Shown: positions 1-10,209 of the stretch, piece after piece
Numbering within the stretch: the first letter of the stretch is position 1
How the letters are laid out: the number at the start of each line of letters is the position of its first letter
Source: Agelaius tricolor
Taxonomy: Eukaryota > Chordata > Aves > Passeriformes > Icteridae
Direction: 5' to 3'
Length of the DNA: 64,000 nucleotides
Assembly: GCA_023055355.1 (NCBI GenBank)
Contig: JALJCS010000029.1
Span: forward strand, 2,728,001-2,792,000
Made by a program: the position numbers and the translations under genes
The notes under the pieces: model-generated
Seen by the model: only the letters and a program-made list of their open reading frames with translations
Database searches by the model: none
Told to the model about the DNA's origin: nothing

Positions 1-204
1 GAAATAAAATAAAACCCAACCTCGCTGGGACCACGCTGGCTGGGCGGAAAAACAAAGGGGACCCTCAGATTCCCCCGTGCTCCTGCCAGGAATGATGGCC
101 CCACCTGGGCGGGGGGAAGGGGCACGGAGAGGGCTTGAGGATCCCCGAGGAGGGAGGGTGGTTTTTGGGGGTGTCCCCCCCATTTCTGCTCCCAAATCCC
201 AGCA

Positions 205-690
205 CTTAACAACTTGCAGGGAAGCAAACCTTATGAGGAGGGGAAACCTTGCATGGAGGAAAAGCTTGTGAGGAAGGAAACTTCACGAGGAGGGAAACTT
301 GCAAGGAGGTAAAGCCTTGAAAGGAAGGAAACCTTCAAGGAAGAAAACCTTGCAAGGAGGAAAACTTTACATGGAGGATAAACTTTAGGTGGGGGAAAAT
401 ATCGCAAAGAAGGAAAATCTTGCAAGGAAATAAAACTTTACAATGAGGAAACCCTTAGACAAAGAAGGAGATCTTGCAAGGAAGGAAATACTTGAAGGAG
501 GAAATCATTTCAAGGAAGCAAAAACTTTCAATGTAGGAAAATCCTTGTAGGAAGGAAAATTTTACAAGAAGGAAAACCTTTGACAAGGAAGGAAATCTTG
601 CAAGAAGGAAAACCTTTGACAAGGAAGGAAATCTTGCAAGAAGGAAAACCTTGAAGAGAAAAACCTTCCAAGGAAGGAAACCTCACAGGT
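205..690. repeat. Purine-rich degenerate minisatellite
   Basis: Imperfect tandem units of roughly 17-21 bp built on the core AACCTTGCAAGGAGG and variants run through this stretch. A longer unit of about 36 bp is duplicated near 566-640. The plus strand is almost all purine except for the CCTTGCA core. The small ORFs here are products of the repeat. Bases 1-204 show nothing recognisable. Confidence 0.8.
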
Positions 691-789
691 TTGGAGGGAG
701 TGAGCAGGTTGAAGGAGAGGTTCTGCACCTTCCTTCTGGGAGCAGCCTGGTCCCTCCTGGCATAGGGCCCGGCACGGTTTGGCTGAAGT

Positions 790-985
790 TAATTGGGTTA
801 GTGAGCGGCTAAAGGGCGTAGCTTGTCCGGGCGCCTGCTCCCTAATGAGCATCTCATTTGAATCTATGCAAAATAGCAGGGAGCATGGAGACATGCTAAT
901 TAAAGTGATTGCTGTTCGCTAATTAAGCAGCAATTCTCCTGCCCAAGAGGGTATTCTCATGCAAATGCGCTCAAGGAGGGGAAAA
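790..985. promoter_or_regulatory. Candidate upstream regulatory element (homeodomain and octamer-like motifs)
   Basis: Two copies of GCTAATTAA lie at 895-903 and 918-926, with further AT-rich homeodomain-like words nearby and a perfect octamer ATGCAAAT at 959-966. The block is non-repetitive and sits about 1 kb upstream of the CpG island, unlike the minisatellite before it. Motif clustering is visible; enhancer function is inference and needs conservation data. Confidence 0.3.
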
Positions 986-1850
986 CATCGCCCCAAAAAT
1001 TGTACAGGGAGAAATTGCAATTTGGCACCGCCCCTGGTCTGCCAAACACCTTCATTATGATCCTCATTTTGAGTATTTTTATCCCAAAAAAACAGACTTG
1101 GCCGTCTCTTCTGTGCTGAGAACAATCCTGAAGCCTTCATCTTTTCCAATGGCTGCCATAAATCAAGTCCTTTAACTCCTCAGCTGTGCCAACCTTGTTT
1201 TCGTTTTATTTTGGGGAGTTTTCTTCAGATTATGGGATTTTTAATCTGTTGAGGATTTTTCTACTCTTAATTTTCTTACTTTTTTTTCCCCTTTCACACT
1301 TGTGGAAATAATGACGTCCTACAGGAAACCTCCTGAGGGATAAAATTAGGGCTGGTAAACACAGGGTAGTGCAGCGTTTTGGACTCACAGGTTTGTCTGA
1401 AAACCATGAGATTTTATTTCAACTCTAGTTTTTTTAGGGGGGGTGTTAAGCTTATATTTTCTTTATTTTTAAACATAGCAACTGTGTTTCTTTGCAGTCC
1501 ATGTGGTGCTGAAGCCTTTACTGGTGAAACTCTCCTTGGGATAAATCCCTTTCCAGCTACCACTTGTGGATGTGACCAAAACACAGCAAATTCCCAAAAA
1601 ACAAGGCATGTTGGGCATATTTGGGTTCTTTGGGAAGGGGTCAATGGTTTGGGCACAATATGAGCCCTTGATAAAGCCCCTTTTTGCTATTTTTAGCCCA
1701 AGTACGGGGTTCTTGGTGGCGTCATCTGGAGAAGGATGATGCGTGGAGCATGTGTGGGGGCATTTCCCAGCCCTCTGGAAAGAGCCAGAGCCACTCCCTC
1801 ACTCCAGCGACGCTGAACACACAGCTGCTCGCAGAGTGGGAGCCGTGGAC
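986..1850. other. Intergenic stretch upstream of CDON, nothing recognised
   Basis: AT-richer unique sequence between the motif cluster and the CpG island. No coding exon, RNA gene or repeat family is recognisable. Short ORFs on both strands have no domain signature. Confidence 0.5.
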
Positions 1851-2199
1851 TCTCCGGCGTGGGGGCGAGCGGGCGGGCACGGGATGAGCTCTGCAGCCGC
1901 AGGGGCGGAGGCTCCGGGAGGCCGCGCAGGTGAGCGGCGCTCGGAGGGGACACAGGGTGCCGGCTCGGTGCGTGACTGTCACACACAGGTGACAGACAGG
2001 TGGCAGGGCCGTGTGGGCGCGCGGGTGTGCGGCCGCCCAGGGCGGCACAAGCAGCCGGTCTGTGGGAGCGCAGGCAGCGGTGCGGGGCTGCCCGGTACCC
2101 GGTCACGCACACGAGGGCACTCCGGCCGGGTGGGTGCCTAGTCCCGCCTTCCCCGTCCCGTGGGTGCCCAGTGCACCTGCTGCTCGGGGCTCAGTGCCG

Positions 2200-2545
2200 C
2201 GGGTCCCGGCGCACACGGATGCCCGGTGCCGGCGGTTCGGGGGGAGGTGCCGCGGGTCCCGGCGGTTCGGGGGGCGGTGCCGCGGGTCCCGGCTCACACG
2301 GATGCCCGGTGCCGGCGGTTCGGGGGCGCGGTACCGCAGGTCCCGGCTCACACAGATGCCCGGTGCCGGCGGTTCGGGGGCGCGGTACCGCAGGTCCCGG
2401 CTCACACGGATGCCCGGTGCCGGCGGTTCGGGGGCGCGGCGCCGCGGCTCCCGGCGGTTCGGGGGGCGGTGCCGCGGCTCCCGGCTCACATGGATGCCCG
2501 GTGCCGGAGGTTTGGGGGGTGGTGCCGCGGGTCCCGGCGGCTCGG
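2200..2545. repeat. GC-rich 54-bp minisatellite inside the CpG island
   Basis: Units of about 54 bp containing GATGCCCGGTGCCGGCGGTT recur about every 54 bp from roughly 2300 to 2410, with shortened or degenerate copies near 2217 and 2490. The array is CpG-dense and lies a few hundred bases upstream of the presumed transcription start, so its copy number could influence promoter spacing. Confidence 0.85.
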
Positions 2546-2859
2546 GGCGCGCTCTCTCGGCCGTGCTCTGCCCGGCGGCGCACGGACCCCACGGCGCCCC
2601 GCGCGCACGTGCATCCCCTCCACCCCTCCCGTGCCCCTTAAAGGGCCCGCACCGCCCCGCTCGCCGCGCGCTCCGGCCGCGCTCACCGTCGCCCGGTCCC
2701 TCCCCTCTTCGGGCGGTGGGTCCGCCCGCGGGGCACCGTGCTCCCCCCCGGCCGGCGTTGGTTCGCTCCGCGGGGCGGGGCGGGGCGGCGGCGCCTCCCC
2801 CGACACGGGGCGCCGGTGGGAGCGGGGCGGGGAGCGGAGCGCGGGGGGAGATAAGCGGC

Positions 2860-2994
2860 GCCGAGCGGCCGGGCGGCGCTGGATGGAGGCTCCCGCCCGC
2901 CGGGACGCCCGCCCCAGCCTGGAATGTCCTGGCGAGCCGCCGCCGAGCGGCACCGGCACCAGGACCGGGACCAGGGAGGGGGCGCGGCGGAGAG
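2860..2994 (+). other. CDON: Probable CDON exon 1 (5'UTR, 5' end uncertain)
   Basis: A good donor (GGAGAG followed by gtaacg) ends at 2994 just downstream of the GC boxes, and the next credible CDON exon is at 23047. An upstream ATG lies near 2883. The left boundary is a guess. The alternative donor near 1930 (cgcag followed by gtgagc) cannot be excluded as another first exon. Confidence 0.4.
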
Positions 2995-5900
2995 GTAACG
3001 CGCGCGCTTCCCGCCGCCGGCGCGCGCTGAGGGGGGCGCGGGCGGGCGCGCGCCGGGAGGGGCGAGCGCGGCTCCTCCGTGAGGGGCGAGCGGGCCCGGG
3101 GCGGCCGCAGGTGGCGGCTCCTGTCACCCCGCAGGGCTCGCCCGCGCCGCCCCGCTCCGCTGTGTGCCCTCGGTGCGCGGGGCTGAGCCGGTGCACAGCG
3201 CGCCGGGGAGCGGGACGAGCCCTCCGCGCTGCCCGGCTCTGATTTATGGTCTCATTTCGCAGGGAACGCGCCTCCACTCCTCTCTATTTGTCATTTAAAC
3301 GCTGCTCCGCTTGAAGGAGGTGCCGTAGGGGATGGGTTTGGGGTCGCGTCCAGCCTCTTAACCGCTTTAAAATGGTTAATCTCAATGTTTTTAACCTGTA
3401 AGGTCACTTTTCTCTGCAATTAGAGCGGTGGAAAGTCAGTCCCTAAGGCAGGAGGTGGTGTGTTATGCCTGAGGTCTCTGGCTGTAAAGCATCCTGACAT
3501 CTTATCTCTGTTATTATTATTTTTATTGCATTAAGCTGCCTACCTTCTTAAAGCCACGCGATTCTTGAATTTTAAATTACTTTCCCTTGCTTTATCTGTC
3601 TCTTTGCCAAAAACAAATCTAAGTTATATAGTTCCTGACTTCTAATGGAAGAACTTTCCAGCCGTCTGTCCCATGCTTCCAATACTGATGTTTTTTAAAC
3701 CAAGAGGGATGTGTGTTTCAGCCGTGACACACTGTCGGGCAGAAAACAGGCAATGTTTATTTTGCTCCCGCCTCGTAACTGTGTAAAGGGTTGGTGAAAG
3801 GGTAAATGTGATGGCTTTATGTAGCTTTTTCTTTTTAATTATTATTTTACTGCTTTCCCCAACCGCCTTGCTGCCTCTGGGAAGAAGCAGTCGCGCCGAG
3901 CCTGTGGCTGTAAAGCTGTCAGCTCTGAAGGGCTGTTTACTCAGTGAGCTGTATCTTTCACACATGCACCAGAAATACAATTTACCAACCCAAACACCAG
4001 CCTCGGTCACCGAGGTTACGGGCAGCGTGGAAGCTTTGCTCCTCTGGGGTTTTATCCTTCGTGGCCCGGCGTTTTCCTTGAACAAAGCAGGTAATCCTGG
4101 GGTGCTGGCGCTCCCAGCCGAGCTGTGTGGAGCCCGTTTGCTTTTCTCCTCATCTCCCCCGACTCGGGTGTTTTGACAGTTGCGATTTATGGGATGTACA
4201 GCCTGCCCGGAGCTGCTTTAAGGAGAAAAAGTGCTTTTGTGGTAGCGGTTGCTGCGGGCGACGGCCAGCTCCTTCTATATTCCAAAAATTCGCAGTGAAC
4301 GTTTCCCGGCACAATTTCTTAACGCTTTTCTGTTGAACTTGATATTATTTGCCTTAATTACAGCCAGCATGCTTTTGTTCCACCAAATTAAAGTAGGTGT
4401 CGAGAGCATGAGTCAAACACATTGAAACCAAATCCTGCTTTTTCGGAGCAGCTGCAAGCCTATCTTGTGGGGAGGACTTGGTAATGGAGTGATTAAAAAG
4501 AAATAAATATTTTTGACCTCTATTCCCCTTTCCATAAGAAGAGGGAAACCTCTGACTGGCTTGGTCTCCATCCCAGAAAATCCTCAGGCTTGTGGGAGAC
4601 CCATGACTGTTGCTCAAAGCTGTTGAAAGTTGGACTCGCATAGAAGGTGGGATCCTCTGAGTTACCTATCATGTTAAAAGGTGGTTTTTTCTTCCTCCTC
4701 AAGGGGTAGGAAGTGAGATGGGAACTGCTGCGGTGTGGAGGGATTAGTAACTCACCCGAGGATGAACGGGATGTGGCTTTGTCGCCTGGATTAATGTGAT
4801 TTACACCCTTAAGCTGCTCCAAGTGCTCGTAAACGTGCCCGTGTGTGCAAGGTGAAGTGTGGGTGGGCAAGCTCGGGTACACCACGGGAAGTACCTTGCA
4901 GGGTTGGTTTTTGCTATCCTTCGTGCAGTCTTGGTGATTTTTCATCTTTTTTCTCTAGGATTTCTCATCCTTTTTCTCTAGTTTTCATCCTTTTTGGCTC
5001 CCAAACCCTGTGTTCTTTGCCACCAAACCCTGGCATAGTGGCAGTGGGGTTTGGGCTGGTCCCCCTGTGTGCCCCCTCTGCTGGATCACTGGGCTGCTCT
5101 GGTGCTAAAATTCTTGAGTTTTACCCCAAAATTGTGGAGGGGGTGGAAAAAAGCCATGCAAGCAGAGGCCTGACTGCAGGGCAAGTCCCACCAGTGCTTT
5201 CATTATCTCAAGGTGTGCTGTAAGCCCATAAACGAGGCTCCTGCTTACTTTGGCTTGCTGGTGTGCCAGAGGAATAAGGCAGCTGTGCTCTGACTTCAGG
5301 TGATGTCACTTGAGGATTTTAACTGTCAGAGCTTAAAAATACCCTGGCTTGTTTAAAGACTGCTTCTGCAGATGTGGAAATGGGGAAGCAAAGCAATGGA
5401 TTGTGAGTGCACAGCCACGTCAGGGTCCAGCATCTCATAAATCCCCCTCTGCCTGTCCCACAGCAGAACTGCTCTGCCTGACGAGGCCTCAGGTGTACCA
5501 CAACCAGGGCATTAATTGGTGGGTGCTCAGGATGAGGCACTGCCATGAGCTGCAAGACCAACAAAGTCTCAGTGCCAAAAAAACTAATGGGGAAACACGA
5601 TGATTAAATAGTGTTGTGAATAAAGCTGTTTTCTGATGCGATGGTACAGTCACAGCACTTTCTCCTGTATGGGTGTTGGTGTGACTGGGTGTGTACAGAA
5701 CCAGCTGCTGTGATTTCAGGTTGTTTGCAGGGCTGGGTGTGAGGAGCTGTGGGTCAGGGGCTGGTCCCTGGCTGTTTGTTTGTGCACATGGCATGAGCTG
5801 TGTTGAGAAGGTTCCCTGCAGGTCACAGTTCTGTGTGTAAAAAGGCATTGAGCTTCACCTGGATTTCCCATATCACCCACCAAACCCACTCTTCACACCT

Positions 5901-8900
5901 GCTCCAAGAGCTCCTTTACCTCCTCTGTTTCTGCCAGTCTTTGAGCCTGTGCTGGAACCTCCTGCTCTGCATCTTCCTCATTCCCATGTCCACAGATGTG
6001 ACTCTGGGAGGGGTTTCATTGCAGTGCTGTGGTCTTGGCACACAGTCCTATACAAAATGACATGGGAATGTGGTGAACCTGTTGGTGAGCTTCCATGAGG
6101 CTTCAAAACTTTTGGTTTAGTACCAGAAGCCCCGAGACTGAGCAGGCTTTGACCCCCAAACCTGCTGGGATTGGGTATCTCAGGTAACGGGTTTTATGGA
6201 ATCACTTTAATAGGCAACATCTCATTAGTATAAATTAATTGATACTATAAACTTGCCCTTTGTACATAGAGTCAGGTTTTTGTCTCCTGCCTTGCTTGTG
6301 AGCTGCTGATTAGTGAGTGGCTCCCTTGAGCTGAGTCCTGCCCCTGCCTCCTCACTGCAGTGGTCTGCTGTCAGTTCTCTGGTTTTTGGTGTTTCAGTGG
6401 GCTGGGGAGCTTCAGAGCCGCTTGCTATCTGCAGCTGAGGTGAGACTGAGCTAAAAACCTTGTTTCAAGTGGAACGGGTCAATTTCCTGGAAATTTCCTC
6501 CTTAAATGGGAATTTGCAGCTTGCCTTGCAATCCTGAATCTCAAGCTGGTACTTGGGCACCTAACTGTTCTCTGTGCACTATTTTGCTATTTTGACATGT
6601 TTTGTTAATTTGGACCTATTTTGTTGTTTAGGCTGGTACTTGGTGGGTTCTCCAGGTATTTTCCTTTTCCTACTCACCTTCTCTCCTGGAGGCCTCCCTG
6701 AGCAAACCCTTCTATTGTGTGTCCCCTTGTCCTGCATCATTTGCTCTGGGATAGTGTTTGTCTTTGGCAAAGTCAGCAAAACCCTCTTTGCTGTGTTACT
6801 GTGGCTAGTGCGAGGTCTCCAGCTATGCTGGCCCAAGAATTTCTAGACAAGATAGTTTCCTCTGTGTGTGTACATTCACTTTTTTCAGTTGAGTGTTCTT
6901 CCAGTAATTTCCTTGGAAGATGGCTCAGTACAGTTTCTGGGCCTGAATGTGTCAGAATTTTCCACTTGTGTTCCCTAGCTCACTTCTCCCTTTCTGCTGG
7001 GGAGGATGATTCTCCAGTGACAGCCACCACTTTAGGAGAAATGCTTGTTCAGCCCAATAAGGCATTGAGCCTTGTACATCCAGACCACCTGCCATTTCCA
7101 TTAAGCCCAGACTCATTCTTTCTGTGTGAGAAATATCTGCTGTCTTTCAACAGGAGGGAAAACAATCATGTAAGGTGGGTTGTTTTCCCATTTTCCATAC
7201 CTATGAGATGTCTTGGAGCTCTTCTAGCCAGGTGGGATTCTATTTTTTTGTCTTTTTCCCCCCTTTTTTCCCCCTCCCAGCTCCTTGGGCGCAGTTTCAC
7301 GTTACAGCTCCCTCTGAGGACTCGCTGCTGCAGGAGGTGGCAGGTACATTCCTGCCTCTTCCCTGCTGCGGGAATCCAGCACTGGAGCAGCCGCAGGGGA
7401 GTGACTCCAGCTAACCCTTCAACAAAAAAAAAAAGAAGTACCCAAGCCCCAAACTTTCCTGGATCTTGCCCCGCAGTTAGAGTTGCTAAATCTTCCACTT
7501 GGATGACTGGGAAGGCCCTGAGGGGCTGGTGGGGGGATGGCCCCTTTTGGCAGCACTGGCTTCCAAATTGGCTTTGCTGTCTCCTCATCCTGTGTGCTCG
7601 CTCTGCTGCTCAGCCAAGGGTGGGTGCCTTGCAGAGAGGGAGAGGATCTGGCCAGTTCCCTCCATCTCCTGCCTCTGGAAATGCCCATTTGAACCAGTCC
7701 AGCTCACAGAAACAGCATGGAAAAAGGATAAAATAATTCCCTAAAGCTCAGAGTGAGCAAGACCAGCTTGGCTGGGATATTGCCATCAGCTTGGCAGCGG
7801 GAGGGAGCTGGGGCAGGGGAGGTGAGCGTGCCAGGGAAGGAGAAGGAGACCATCCCTTTGGCATGGCTCAGCTGAGAGGTGAAACCACACCCTCAGCCTC
7901 ACCTGTCTCTCTGATCACGTCTGTGATTTATACCCTGGGTTCTGCTGTTTAGCTTTCCCCACAGACTCCAACCGTTGGATCTGATAATGAACCAAGTGGT
8001 TGAGTCTTATTTGTTTAATTCAAAGAGCAGTTTAATGCTTCCTTCCTTGCAGTGTATGGAGGCTCTGCCTTGCAGCCCATGGTTTTCTTTACAGTAAACC
8101 TATAAAATACCAAGACAAGGACTAAAAGGCTCGAGCTGTGAGCAGCTTGTCACTGAAACAAAGAGGCTGAGCACCACAAATGTACATTTTTGGAGGGGTT
8201 CACAGGTGTTTTGTCTCTGCAAAGGTGTATGAGGGTTGTGTTGCCTGTCAAGTATTCCCTGCCAGCTCTCCTTCTGTGTGCTGGTGAGCCCTGGGCATTG
8301 TGGGCTGCCAGCTCCAGCCAGAGGGGAGCTCTGGGGAGCTTCTTGGCCCCCCTTAATCTTAGATGAAGAACAGCCAGATCCTGAATGTCTCTGTAATCGC
8401 TCTGTGGCATCTGCTGAAGCACCAAAGTACAGACGTGCTGGCCATGTCCAGCCTCCTGGAATTGCTGTTATATTCTGTGTAGCCACCTTCTGTCCAAGTG
8501 CAGCCTGCTCTAGCTGGAGATGCTCCTGCAGGGGGATGGGATGGCACCAGGGGGTTTTGTTTCCCAGTCCTCAGTGAGTTAAAGGAACCATTTATGGTTT
8601 CTTTCTGGGTAAAAGGCCTCACTCTAAAGAATCTTGCAATAAATTAATCTTTTTTCCATGCCAGTTTGGATGGTAAGGACCCAGGTGACTGTTCTTCTCC
8701 TGGGGAGTAAAAACAAGGGAAGGGGACAGTTCATGTGGCCCCTTTTGAAACAGTGATTGTTTGGAGTCGAAATGCCCTGCTTGCTTCCAGACCAATCCAC
8801 TTGAAGTTACTGTAGACAGGTGGTATGTTTTCAGTTTTTAATGTCTTTTTTCTTTTTTTTTCCTTGCTTGTTGTTAGTGGAGAGCTGATAGATCGGCCCA

Positions 8901-9370
8901 AATAAGGCCATGAGCAAGGCTGGCCATTTCCAGGAGGATCCACAGACAGTCAGTGCATGACTTGTTGCCTTTATCTCTGAGATCAGGAGATTCCTTTGCA
9001 GTGATGGATTAATCCACCCTTGAGTGAATAATATAACTGAGAACAAGTAGGAGCCAGCGCTCCAAACAGATGATTTGTTCAGTACGTGTGTGCCTCCCCT
9101 CCCCCTCTGAAAAGCATCTTTCTTCACCGTTTCATTCAGCCTGTTGAAACCTCACAGCAACCTGTGTCTGCAGCAGCCCCCAGCCCGGGCCAGGATGGGG
9201 CTGTGCCAGAGGCCTCTGCTCCCAGGTGCAGGAGAAGATAAACCAGGATGGAGAGAAGGTGCCTGTGGGCTGCTGGGGCTGTGATGTCACCTGTCTGCTC
9301 TGGCCATGACATCACCTGTCTGCACCTTCTGGCTGTGGGTGAGAGTGTTGGTGCTGGCACCTGCCTGGGG

Positions 9371-10209
9371 TGAGCTTGCACAGCTCTGGTCTCTCCCTGG
9401 CAGTGACTGTACCCCCGGGGTGAGCTTGCACAGCTCTGGTCCCTCCCTGGCAGTGACTGTACCCCTGGGGTGATCTTGCACAGCTCTGGTCCCTCCCTGG
9501 CAGTGACTGTACCCCCGGGGTGAGCTTGCACAGCTCTGGTCCCTCCCTGGCAGTGACTGTACCCCTGGGGTGATCTTGCACAGCTCTGGTCTCTCCCCGT
9601 CAGTGACTGTACCCCCGGGGTGAGCTTGCACAGCTCTGGTCCCTCCCTGGCAGTGACTGTACCCCTGGGGTGATCCTGCACAGCTCTGGTCTCTCCCTGG
9701 CAGTGACTGTACCCCTGGGGTGATCCTGCACAGCTCTGGTCCCTCCCTGGCAGTGACTGTACCCCTGGGGTGATCTTGCACAGCTCTGGTCTCTCCCTGG
9801 CAGTGACTGTACCCCCAGGGTGATCCTGCACAGCTCTGGTCCCTCCCTGGCAGTGACTGTACCCCTGGGGTGATCTTGCACAGCTCTGGTCCCTCCCTGG
9901 CAGTGACTGTACCCCCAGGGTGATCTTGCACAGCTCTGGTCTCTCCCCGTCAGTGACTGTACCCCCAGGGTGAGCTTGCACAGCTCTGGTCTCTCCCTGG
10001 CAGTGACTGTACCCCTGGGGTGATCCTGCACAGCTCTGGTCCCTCCCCGTCAGTGACTGTACCCGGGGGTGATCCTGCACAGCTCTGGTCTCTCCCTGGC
10101 AGTGACTGTACCCCCGGGGTGAGCTTGCACAGCTCTGGTCTCTCCCTGGCAGTGACTGTACCCCTGGGGTGATCCTGCACAGCTCTGGTCCCTCCCTGGC
10201 AGTGACTGT
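9371..10209. repeat. 50-bp minisatellite, about 17 copies
   Basis: The unit is 50 bp, about 60% GC, with the core TGCACAGCTCTGGT then CTCCCTGGCAGTGACTGT. About 17 head-to-tail copies differ at a few sites, notably tgagcttg/tgatcttg/tgatcctg and ccctgg/ccccgt; one unit near 10064 is 49 bp. Because 50 is not a multiple of 3, a reading frame cycles through all three phases every 150 bp. All are open on the minus strand, which creates a spurious 387-codon ORF. Confidence 0.97.

Larger units (their letters stand above)
1850..3250 (+). promoter_or_regulatory. CDON: CpG island and presumed CDON promoter
   Basis: GC content and CpG density rise sharply here and fall back after about 3250. Tandem GC boxes (GGGGCGGGGCGGGG type) lie at about 2773-2795 and again near 2822. 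It is the only CpG island upstream of the CDON start codon, so it is the expected housekeeping-style promoter. The transcription start cannot be fixed from sequence. Long ORFs across the island are a by-product of GC-rich, stop-poor DNA. Confidence 0.7.

Noticed and set aside
2000..3242. Overlapping ORFs of 213-360 codons in the CpG island on both strands
   Set aside because: GC-rich, stop-poor DNA containing a 54-bp minisatellite; compositions are Arg/Pro/Gly/Ala in all frames and no domain is present.
6717..7736. ORF of 339 codons in intron 1
   Set aside because: Random composition with no domain or signal; overlapping ORFs on the other strand; no splice evidence. The longest open stretch in non-repeat DNA, so worth an RNA check but not supported.
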